Source of the DNA: Pirellulales bacterium
GTDB lineage: Bacteria; Planctomycetota; Planctomycetia; Pirellulales; DATAWG01
Direction of reading: 5' to 3'
Assembly (NCBI GenBank): GCA_035939775.1
Contig: DASZFO010000257.1
Coordinates: 1-52,405 of the forward strand
DNA: 52,405 nt
Shown piece by piece: positions 8,010 through 14,565 of this stretch. Under the pieces are notes generated by a model that did no database searches, was not told where the DNA came from, and worked only from the letters and a program-made list of their open reading frames with translations. Made by a program: the position numbers and the translations under genes. Within the stretch, counting starts at the first letter, position 1; each line of letters begins with the position of its first letter.

Positions 8010-8654
8010 CTATCTGCGCGACATTTCCCTTTGCGCAACGAAGTTCCAGCCCTTGACGTTGGCCGTCCCGAGGGTGCCCTCGGCGCTTTGCGATTTGTAC
8101 GACATCTCGCAAGTTTGAAAGCAGAAATCGATGGTTTCCTCCGGCGGGTCCGGACCTTGCGTCTGCAAATCGTAACCGACGATGTACACTCCGCGGAATG
8201 TGACCGTGAAATAGGCCTTGGGGTGCTTGGCGTGTGCGCCGAGCTTGCGGATGGTGATCTTCGCCTCGTCGAAACTGTTGTATTCGTGCCGCTTCGGCTT
8301 GAACGAATTGCTGAAATAGGCCTGAGCCAAAATGGGAGTCGCCTTTTCGATCTGCTTGGTGATCTGGAAGCGGTAGTCCTCCTCGATATTGCCGGTGCGC
8401 TTCGCGGTGCCGACGACGGGGAGCGCGGCGTCATCGTCGTCGTCGTCCCCTTCCTGTTTGGCGGCCTTCTTGTCGGCTGCCTTGGCCTTGGCCAGTGATT
8501 TCGCATCGCCGAAGCGGAACGACATGATCTCGAGCAGGGCCTTTGCTCGGGCGCTCTCGTTTTGCTTGGAGTCGAGCGCTTCGCCGGCAATCTCGGCCGT
8601 CATCTTGCGGCTCGGGGTCAACTCCAAGAATGCGTCGAGTGATTGTTTAGCCAT
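8010..8654 (-). CDS. Hcp-family T6SS tube protein, third paralogue (acidic insert)
   Basis: A 214-residue Hcp-like protein. The beta-barrel core is recognisable from LLEIMSFRFG (about 41-50), YRFQITKQIEKATPILAQAYF (about 93-113), AYFTVTFRGVYIVGYDLQTQ and PPEETIDFCFQTCEMSYK. Compared with the first paralogue it carries an extra linker of about 40 residues, rich in Lys/Ala and ending in a run of six Asp (DDDDDD, about 70-75), before the long beta-strand. The C-terminus is extended (TANVKGWNFVAQREMSRR). Its place in the operon suggests it joins the tube, caps it, or carries cargo; which of these is not visible. Confidence 0.82.
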   Translation of the reverse strand: MAKQSLDAFLELTPSRKMTAEIAGEALDSKQNESARAKALLEIMSFRFGDAKSLAKAKAADKKAAKQEGDDDDDDAALPVVGTAKRTGNIEEDYRFQITKQIEKATPILAQAYFSNSFKPKRHEYNSFDEAKITIRKLGAHAKHPKAYFTVTFRGVYIVGYDLQTQGPDPPEETIDFCFQTCEMSYKSQSAEGTLGTANVKGWNFVAQREMSRR

Positions 8655-8694
8655 TCGTCGTTCCGTACAAGCGTGCCACCAGCCGCCGTGGCGC

Positions 8695-8748
8695 GCTCCT
8701 CACGCTCCGCCGTGAGACTGCTTCCTCACGGCGGAAGACAAGAAGTAC
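8695..8748. repeat. Imperfect palindrome, relative of the 22762 element
   Basis: CTCCTCACGCTCCGCCGTGAG, then a short spacer and TTCCTCACGGCGGA, then GAAGTACAC. The order and wording match the 60-bp element at 22762-22821 (TCACGCTCCGCGTGA ... TTCCTCAGGCGGA ... ACTACAC). It lies in the 97-bp gap between two hcp genes and may set their relative expression. Confidence 0.65.
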
Positions 8749-8751
8749 ACC

Positions 8752-9420
8752 CTACCATGCGCCGCGCTCAATCATATCCCATCCCCCTTTGATTGCTGCC
8801 GGCTCCAGGCCGCCGGGCTCTTGCTGGGGCTTGTATTCCACGCGGCACTTGGCGAACACAAGATTGATCGTTTCCTTGGGGATCGCATCGCCGCCGATGT
8901 CGAGCGTGTACCCGGTCACGACCACGTCGCTGAAGACAAACGTAAGGAAAACCTTGCGGTTGCCTCCCGTCGCCTTTTTTACGTAGAGGGTCGCCGATTC
9001 GAACACATCGCGATTGTTCAAATCTTGCGTGCTGCAATAGGCGCGAAACAGGTCGGGCGACGAAAGATCGAGTTCCTTCGTAATCGTGATCTTGCAGGCA
9101 TCGACCTCCGCCAGATCGGTCCCCTCCAAATCCTTCAGCTCGCCTTCGTCGAATTCCTGCGGAGCGGAGGGCTCATCGCCGAAGAGGGAGGCGATTCCCG
9201 CCGCCCCATCGTCGTTGAAACGACCCCGGGCAACGCCGTGCCTGAGATTCGCGTCTTGCGCAGCGTACAACCCTTCCTTGTCCGGGAATCCCTGCGAACT
9301 GCCGAACTGGAACGACACGATCTCGATCAAGCCGGGAAACTTGTCGTCGGTCGATTCCCCTTCGATCGGCTCACCGTCTTTGACGAGCTTCAGAAAACCG
9401 TCGCACCATTCGGAAGGCAT
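8752..9420 (-). CDS. Hcp-family T6SS tube protein, second paralogue (central insert)
   Basis: A 222-residue Hcp-like protein. EGESTDDKFPGLIEIVSFQFG (about 19-39) matches the first Hcp. CKITITKELDLSSPDLFRAYC (about 108-128), RKVFLTFVFSDVVVTGYTLD and IPKETINLVFAKCRVEYKPQ complete the barrel. About 50 extra residues, glycine-rich then acidic (GDEPSAPQEFDEGELKDLEG), lie between the first strands and the long strand, where Hcp proteins have the extended loop. It is 7 bp from the preceding hcp gene and so co-translated. Enlarged Hcp proteins can be structural variants or carry effectors; no enzymatic motif is visible. Confidence 0.85.
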   Translation of the reverse strand: MPSEWCDGFLKLVKDGEPIEGESTDDKFPGLIEIVSFQFGSSQGFPDKEGLYAAQDANLRHGVARGRFNDDGAAGIASLFGDEPSAPQEFDEGELKDLEGTDLAEVDACKITITKELDLSSPDLFRAYCSTQDLNNRDVFESATLYVKKATGGNRKVFLTFVFSDVVVTGYTLDIGGDAIPKETINLVFAKCRVEYKPQQEPGGLEPAAIKGGWDMIERGAW

Positions 9421-9427
9421 ATATCAG

Positions 9428-9958
9428 CTAGCCGTCGAAGCTCGTGCTGTTGGTCACCTTGTTCCAGGCCCGTTCGACGAGCTTGCCGAGCACGCCGTCC
9501 TTGCCCTGCGGCTTATAGCCGATCTTGAGCGCGCCGTATTCGAAGACCACCGTCTCTTCCGGCACGTCGTCGCCCGAGGAGCCGGACCATTCGACGCTCT
9601 TGATCGCCACGAGCTTGAAGTCGTACGAGAGGTAAACGTCACCTGACGTCGTGCCCCCTTTGGCGCCCGACTTCCGCAGGCGAAGTTCGACCTTTTCGTA
9701 GTGCCCGCCCTTGCCGCAGGTGGAAGCCAGGATCGGCGACGCACAATCGGTCTGCTTCTTGATCGTAAACTCCTTGAAATCGGCCTTACCCGCGCCGGCG
9801 CCGCTGGAAGCGGAGGTGATGTTCAGGGTGTTTTCGATGCCGAAGGAAAACTCCTTGATCTCGAACCAACCCTTGAACATGCTATCCGTGCTCTCTCCCT
9901 GAATCGGCTCCGAAGCGCCCGCCGCGGGATAGAACTTGACAAATGCGTCGAATGCCAT
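9428..9958 (-). CDS. hcp: Hcp, T6SS inner tube protein
   Basis: A 176-residue Hcp close to the usual length (160-175). It starts MAFDAFVKFYPAAGAS, with EPIQGESTDSMFKGWFEIKEFSFGIEN (about 17-43), FTIKKQTDCASPILASTC (about 63-80), a long beta-strand region and VPEETVVFEYGALKIGYKPQ (about 132-151). This is the most standard of the three Hcp proteins and the likely main tube subunit, stacking as hexamers inside the TssBC sheath. It follows tssC after a 108-bp gap with a small palindrome, so it may be expressed more strongly than its neighbours from its own signal. Confidence 0.93.
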   Translation of the reverse strand: MAFDAFVKFYPAAGASEPIQGESTDSMFKGWFEIKEFSFGIENTLNITSASSGAGAGKADFKEFTIKKQTDCASPILASTCGKGGHYEKVELRLRKSGAKGGTTSGDVYLSYDFKLVAIKSVEWSGSSGDDVPEETVVFEYGALKIGYKPQGKDGVLGKLVERAWNKVTNSTSFDG

Positions 9959-10038
9959 GATCGAACTCCTTGGACTCCTTGAAAATCAATGAACCAACCG
10001 TGAGTGAGCCTGTCCGCCGTGAACTAAGACTGCGTGAA

Positions 10039-10055
10039 CAAGGCTGCCAGCCTTG
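10039..10055. repeat. Miniature palindrome CAAGGCT-GCC-AGCCTTG
   Basis: Perfect 7-bp arms around 3 nt, in the tssC-hcp gap. It has the same architecture as the 2517, 7131 and 39751 palindromes. Confidence 0.7.
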
Positions 10056-10066
10056 AACGACCGCGT

Positions 10067-11542
10067 CTAGCCCTTCTTGGGAACTTCCGCCACCAAACGC
10101 ATCGAAGTCGTCAATGCTTCCAACTGGTAGTGCGGGCGCAAATAGGCCACCGCTTCGTACCAGCCCGGCCGGCCTTCGACTTCGCGAACTTCGACCTTCG
10201 CGTCGGCCAGTGGGAATTTCGCTTTCGTTTCGTCGCTGGCCCCGTTTGGATCGCAGACGAAATTCTGAATCCAATCGTTGAGCCACTGGGCGCAATCCTT
10301 GACCTCCATGAACGAGCCAATCTTATCGCGCGCCATGACCTTTAGGTAGTGGGCGAACCGCGAGGTGCAAAGGATCAAGTTGAATTTCGCCGACAGCTCG
10401 GCATTCGCATTCGCGGCCGGATCGAAATAAGTCTTAGGCTTCTGGCACGATTGCGCGCCCATGAACACGGCATAGTCGGTCCCCTTGGCGTGGATCAAAG
10501 GTAGGAAGCCGAGATTCGACAGCTCGAACTCGCGGCGGTCGGTGATCGCGATTTCGGTCGGGCATTTCATCGCGACGTCGCCATCGTCGGTCGGGAAGGT
10601 ATGCACGGGAAGCCCTTCGACTCGGCCACCCCCTTCGACGCCGCGGGTGCGGGCGAACCAACCCCATTTGGAGAACGAGTCGGTGATTCGCGCGGCATAC
10701 GTCCAGGCGGCGCTCATCCAGAGATACTTGTCGTGGTCCTTGCCGTCGACGAATTCCTCGAAGTTGAATTCCTCTACGCGCTTGAATTCCGCTCCGTACG
10801 GCAAGCGGCCAAGCGTCTTGGGAAGCGTCAGGCCGACGAACCGCGAATCCTCCGATTCCCGGAACGACTTCCAAGAGGCGTATTCCACGCTGTCGAAGAT
10901 CTTGGCCAGATCGCGCGGGTTGGCTAGTTCCGTGTAACTGTCGAAATTGAACATCTTCGGGCTGGTGGCCGCGATGAACGGGGCGTGCGAGGCAGCGGCC
11001 ACGTTCGAGATCATCTTCAGCAAGCTGATGTCTTCCGGTCCGCGGCCAAAGTCATAGTCGCCGACCAACATCCCATAGGGCTGGCCGCCGAGCTGGCCGT
11101 ATTCCTCTTCGTAGATCTTCTTGAATAGGGCGCTCTGATCGAATTCCGCGGCCTTTTCGAGGTCTTTGAAGAGATCGCGCTTGCTCACGTTGAGCACCCG
11201 GATCTTGAGGTTCTCGCCCGTCTCCGATTGATGCACTAGATAGTGCAATCCGCGCCAACTCGATTCCAGCTTTTGGAAATCGGGATTGTGCAGGATTTCG
11301 TTCAACTGATGCGTCAACACTCCGTCGATCTGGGCGATCCAGTGCTTGACGTTGGTTTCGACATCCTTCGAGATGACCTCTCCGGGCTTGACCACCTGAT
11401 TGAGAAACTGCCGGAAATAGTCCTTGGCCCGAGCCGCCTCTTGGTCCGTCTGCGGCCGGGTGGCCGTGATGACCTGATCGAGTAGGTCGAGCGTTTCGGC
11501 TTCTTGCCCGGCGGCACTGGCGGTTTGTTCGGCACTGCTCAT
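10067..11542 (-). CDS. tssC: TssC, T6SS contractile sheath large subunit
   Basis: A 491-residue VipB/ImpD-family protein at normal length. Diagnostic stretches are LESSWRGLHYLVHQSETG (about 92-109), YGMLVGDYDFGRGPEDISLL (about 156-175), FIAATSPKMFN and AWTYAARITDSFSKWGWFARTRGVEGGG. The C-terminal part includes the NLILCTSRFAHYLKVMARDKIGSF region that interlocks with TssB, and PHYQLEALTTSMRLVAEVP at the end. With TssB it forms the contractile sheath. It lies 96 bp after tssB in the expected order. Confidence 0.96.
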   Translation of the reverse strand: MSSAEQTASAAGQEAETLDLLDQVITATRPQTDQEAARAKDYFRQFLNQVVKPGEVISKDVETNVKHWIAQIDGVLTHQLNEILHNPDFQKLESSWRGLHYLVHQSETGENLKIRVLNVSKRDLFKDLEKAAEFDQSALFKKIYEEEYGQLGGQPYGMLVGDYDFGRGPEDISLLKMISNVAAASHAPFIAATSPKMFNFDSYTELANPRDLAKIFDSVEYASWKSFRESEDSRFVGLTLPKTLGRLPYGAEFKRVEEFNFEEFVDGKDHDKYLWMSAAWTYAARITDSFSKWGWFARTRGVEGGGRVEGLPVHTFPTDDGDVAMKCPTEIAITDRREFELSNLGFLPLIHAKGTDYAVFMGAQSCQKPKTYFDPAANANAELSAKFNLILCTSRFAHYLKVMARDKIGSFMEVKDCAQWLNDWIQNFVCDPNGASDETKAKFPLADAKVEVREVEGRPGWYEAVAYLRPHYQLEALTTSMRLVAEVPKKG

Positions 11543-11638
11543 GCGATTAACACCTGAGTAAAGTCGTGAAGTTGATTTCGTTGCGAGCCACGAGAATTCG
11601 GCCCGGCGCGCCGCAAACGGCGGAGCGGACCGAAGGGA

Positions 11639-12148
11639 TCATTCCTTGGGAGCTTCGACGCCCAGTTGTTCGGCGAGCTTCTTCGCGGCGTCGGTGTTGT
11701 TCAACACCTGACCGAGGAGTTCTTCGAGCTTATCGTTTCCTTCCATCTTGCTCATCAATTGAGTGAGCCGCTTGCGCATTTCGAGCAGCTCGCGGAGCGG
11801 GCCGACTTGCTCGGCCACGCGGGCGGGCTCGAAATCGTCGATATGCTTGAAGTTCAGCTCGACGCCCAGCTTGCCGTCGCCAGTGATCTTGTTGTCCACT
11901 TTGATCGCAACGCGCGGGGCGGCCTTTTCCAGCACGCTATTGAAATTGTCGCGGTCGATGCTGACCACTTTCCGCTGCTTGAGCGGCGGCAGTTTCTCTT
12001 TGGGCTGGCCGGAAAGATCCGCCAGCGCGCCAACCACGAACGGCAATTCGGTCTTGACCATCGCGCCGTTGGTCTCGACGTCGTAAGTGATCTGAACGCG
12101 CGGCCGGCGGACGCGGTCCAATTTATGTTGCGTGCTCTCTTTCGACAT
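11639..12148 (-). CDS. tssB: TssB, T6SS contractile sheath small subunit
   Basis: A 169-residue VipA/ImpB protein, first gene of the cluster. RRPRVQITYDVETNGA (about 14-29), PFVVGALADLSG (about 37-48) and DGKLGVELNFKHIDDFEPARVAEQV (about 89-113) are the family landmarks. The C-terminal helix that binds TssC follows. ATG 12148 is chosen because the MSKESTQHKLDRVRRPRV start fits the family and GGAG lies at a good distance; the 21 codons upstream in frame are not family-like. The promoter for the T6SS operon should lie in 12149-12546. Confidence 0.95.
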   Translation of the reverse strand: MSKESTQHKLDRVRRPRVQITYDVETNGAMVKTELPFVVGALADLSGQPKEKLPPLKQRKVVSIDRDNFNSVLEKAAPRVAIKVDNKITGDGKLGVELNFKHIDDFEPARVAEQVGPLRELLEMRKRLTQLMSKMEGNDKLEELLGQVLNNTDAAKKLAEQLGVEAPKE

Positions 12149-12482
12149 GACGCTTCTCCGGAACAACAGGGTAGTATCGGTCGTCAGCGAACTCGGCCAA
12201 ACCGGATTCAAGCCTGAGGCCGCCGATTCGGTATCCGCCCGCCAATCGTTTTACAAGTGTAGCACCGGCTACGCAGAATTCGGCCTTGGCCCGGCAACCG
12301 GTAAACCGCATTGCAACTGATTAGCACACGGTAGTTTCGAGCAATCGCCCGAACTTGTCAAGCGGTTCGCAAAGGCTCTTCGCGAAAGCTTGGCGAAACC
12401 ATTTTTTCGGAATGAGCCCCTCGCTTGCTGTCGTGCGGCCGCCAGCCCTAGAATGCCTTTGTCGGAACCGCTGCTGCAAGAC
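12149..12482. other. Divergent intergenic region between tssB and the dnaJ-like gene
   Basis: No credible gene is seen in this stretch. It must contain the leftward promoter for the T6SS genes and probably the rightward promoter for the co-chaperone gene. No clear sigma-70 boxes stand out, and no long hairpin was found. Confidence 0.5.
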
Positions 12483-12538
12483 GCTTTGTCCTTCGTCGTT
12501 TGGCCTTCGTACTTCGTCCTTCGTACTTTGCACTTACC
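12483..12538. repeat. 7-bp tandem array (CCTTCGT/ACTTCGT) upstream of dnaJ-like gene
   Basis: Eight heptamers in register: GCTTTGT, CCTTCGT, CGTTTGG, CCTTCGT, ACTTCGT, CCTTCGT, ACTTTGC, ACTTACC. The array ends 8 bp before the chosen GTG start. It is degenerate but keeps the 7-bp phase throughout. It replaces the usual purine-rich leader with a pyrimidine-rich one. Confidence 0.85.
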
Positions 12539-12546
12539 TGATCCCC

Positions 12547-13509
12547 GTGGCCGACGACTTTTACAAGACGCTGGGAATCAAGCGCGACGCCTCGCAGGCG
12601 GATATTCAAAAGGCGTATCGCGACCTGGCACGCAAATACCATCCGGATCTAAACCCGAACGACAAGACGGCCAAGGAGAAGTTCCAAAAACTACAGGCCG
12701 CCTTCGAGGTGCTCAATGATCCGAGCAAGCGCGAGTTGTACGACCGCTACGGCAGTTCGTTCGAATCGTTTGCTCACGGGGGCGGTCCGCGACCACAGGG
12801 GCGCGGCGCCTGGCAAGCCGGCCCGGCCGCCGGCGCCCCAGACATCGATTTCAGCGAGTTCTTTGGCGAGCGGTATGCCGGCGATCCGAGCGCCGCGTTT
12901 GGCGATATGTTTGGCCAGTTTCGCCGCGCCGGTGGCGGCCGCCGCGCGAAAAAAGGCCGCGCGCCGGCGGGCGCCGATGTCGAAAGCCAGATCGAAATCC
13001 CGTTTCAAACGGCGGTCACAGGGGGCAAGGTGGATCTGACGTTGCAACGCCCCTCCGGACAGACCGAAACGATCAGCGTGAAGATCCCGCCGGGTGTCGA
13101 TGAGGGAAAAAAGATTCGACTCCGCGGGCAAGGGGACTCGATCGGAGGCTCACCGGCTGGAGATTTATTGCTGACGATCCACGTTGCCCCGCACCCGTTC
13201 TTCCATCGACGCGGAACAGACCTCGAAGTGCGATTGCCGGTGACGCTCGCCGAAGCGGCGCTGGGAGCGAAAGTCGATGTGCCGACGCCGGGCGGAACCA
13301 TCTCGCTCCGCATCCCGCCGCGCACCTCGAGCGGAAAAAAACTGCGCGTTAAAGGGCACGGCGTCAAAACAGCCGATGGCCCACCCGGTGATTTGTTCGC
13401 GGAGGTATTGATCGTGCTCCCGGAGCGAATCGACGAGGCGGGCCTGGAAGCGATCAAGCGACTTGATGCCGAACAAAAGCAATCCCCAAGAGCCGATCTG
13501 CGATGGTGA
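12547..13509 (+). CDS. CbpA/DnaJ-type J-domain co-chaperone
   Basis: A 320-residue type II J-protein. The J domain covers about residues 4-70, with the HPD motif at 32-34 (KYHPDLN). A Gly-rich linker follows (about 75-140). Then come the two C-terminal substrate-binding beta domains (VESQIEIPFQTAVTGG..., LRGQGDSIGGSPAGDLLLTI, LRIPPRTSSGKKLRVKGHG). No CxxCxGxG zinc fingers are present, so it is CbpA-like and not canonical DnaJ. It would stimulate DnaK ATPase and hand over substrates. GTG 12547 is chosen because the J domain starts at once; the open frame upstream is translated repeat. It overlaps the next gene by 7 bp. Confidence 0.9.
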   Translation: MADDFYKTLGIKRDASQADIQKAYRDLARKYHPDLNPNDKTAKEKFQKLQAAFEVLNDPSKRELYDRYGSSFESFAHGGGPRPQGRGAWQAGPAAGAPDIDFSEFFGERYAGDPSAAFGDMFGQFRRAGGGRRAKKGRAPAGADVESQIEIPFQTAVTGGKVDLTLQRPSGQTETISVKIPPGVDEGKKIRLRGQGDSIGGSPAGDLLLTIHVAPHPFFHRRGTDLEVRLPVTLAEAALGAKVDVPTPGGTISLRIPPRTSSGKKLRVKGHGVKTADGPPGDLFAEVLIVLPERIDEAGLEAIKRLDAEQKQSPRADLRW

Positions 13510-13796
13510 GTGAACTCGTGGCAATCGCGACGGATGTTGGCCGGCTGCCCTGGTTGTTCGCCGAGAATGAGGGCGTGCCGCTGCTCGAACGGCTCGATCC
13601 GACGCAGCGGGCGGCGGTGTTGGCGGCGCTGTTCGGATTGGTGCTCGTCGGACTGGCGCTAGTCGCGTTCATCTGGCTAGGCGGCCGCTTCGTCCGCCGC
13701 CAGAATAGCCGCAACCCACCCCACCGCCCACCACTCCAAAGCGATTGGGACCGCAAACAGCCGCTGGAGGAAAAGAAGCCGCCGAGGGACGTGTGA
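13503..13796 (+). CDS. Small single-pass membrane protein
   Basis: 97 residues with one strong membrane helix (AALFGLVLVGLALVAFIWLGG, about residues 41-61) and a basic, Pro-rich tail (RRQNSRNPPHRPP...KKPPRDV). The ATG overlaps the stop of the co-chaperone gene, so the two are translationally coupled. The gene lies 40 bp before rnpA. The N-terminal 40 residues contain LERLDPTQRAAVLAAL, a helix that could sit at the membrane face. I do not recognise the family. Confidence 0.7.
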   Translation: MVSELVAIATDVGRLPWLFAENEGVPLLERLDPTQRAAVLAALFGLVLVGLALVAFIWLGGRFVRRQNSRNPPHRPPLQSDWDRKQPLEEKKPPRDV

Positions 13797-13836
13797 CGCG
13801 TCGCTTGCTTTCGACTTTTCATACCTGTCCAGCCGC

Positions 13837-14199
13837 ATGACCAGCCAGCGCTTCTTGCCTCAGTTTCGGTTGCGGCGGCCGGGGGATTTTGAGCGGGTGT
13901 ATGCGCGGCGACGGTCGGCGTCCGACGGTAGAATGACCGTTTGTTGCTGCGAGAATGGGTTGCCGTATTGTCGGATCGGATTGTCGGTCTCGTCGCGCGT
14001 CGGCGGCGCGGTCGCGCGGAATCGCTGGAAGCGGCTGTTGCGCGAAGCATTTCGCCTGCGGCGGACGGAATTCTCGGTTGGGGTGGATTTCGTGGCGATA
14101 CCGCGCGGGAGAGCCAAACCGGATTTCGAATGGCTGAGCGAGGCATTGGTGCGGCTGGCGAAGCAGGCCGCCGCGCGATTGGCGAAGGACGTGCGATGA
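13837..14199 (+). CDS. rnpA: Ribonuclease P protein component
   Basis: A 120-residue RnpA, the protein subunit that helps the RNase P RNA cleave tRNA 5' leaders. [18 protein letters not shown] (about 10-27) and the RNR-type signature [21 protein letters not shown] (about 56-76) are decisive. RnpA usually follows rpmH (ribosomal protein L34), but no L34 frame fits in the 40 bp upstream. The gene overlaps yidD by 4 bp (ATGA). Confidence 0.95.
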   Translation: MTSQRFLPQFRLRRPGDFERVYARRRSASDGRMTVCCCENGLPYCRIGLSVSSRVGGAVARNRWKRLLREAFRLRRTEFSVGVDFVAIPRGRAKPDFEWLSEALVRLAKQAAARLAKDVR

Positions 14200-14444
14200 C
14201 GTGGCTCGCGAAAAGTCGGTCGTGCCTGAAGGCCGCGCCGGGATGGCTGCTGATCGCAATGGTCCGGGTTTATCAATGGACGCTCAGCCCGCTTGTGGGA
14301 CGGCAATGCCGCTTCCAGCCGACGTGCAGCAACTACTTCATCGGCGCGGTGCAAAAATACGGGGCGATTCGCGGCACGCTCAAGGGCCTGGCTCGGATTC
14401 TCCGCTGCCATCCGTTCCATCGCGGCGGGTATGATCCACCGTGA
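14196..14444 (+). CDS. yidD: YidD membrane protein insertion efficiency factor
   Basis: An 82-residue YidD. The family motif [11 protein letters not shown] (about 40-50) is present, along with YQWTLSPL before it and [16 protein letters not shown] near the C-terminus. YidD is a small amphipathic protein that helps YidC-dependent membrane insertion. ATG 14196 overlaps the rnpA stop, the usual arrangement. yidC, which commonly follows, is not here; a TPR membrane protein follows instead. Confidence 0.93.
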   Translation: MTWLAKSRSCLKAAPGWLLIAMVRVYQWTLSPLVGRQCRFQPTCSNYFIGAVQKYGAIRGTLKGLARILRCHPFHRGGYDPP

Positions 14445-14451
14445 GGGAGCC

Positions 14452-14479
14452 GATTTTGGATTTCCGATTTTGGATTTTG
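14452..14479. repeat. 7-bp tandem array (GATTTTG/GATTTCC) after yidD
   Basis: Four heptamers in register: GATTTTG, GATTTCC, GATTTTG, GATTTTG, then GAGTGGG. It lies 7 bp after the yidD stop in the 121-bp gap before the next gene. Confidence 0.75.
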
Positions 14480-14565
14480 GAGTGGGAGTGGAACATCCGG
14501 CGGTCGCTGTGGCGACATATTGCAGATCGGTTTTCCCCTCGCCGCGACGGTGCTACGCTTAAGCA

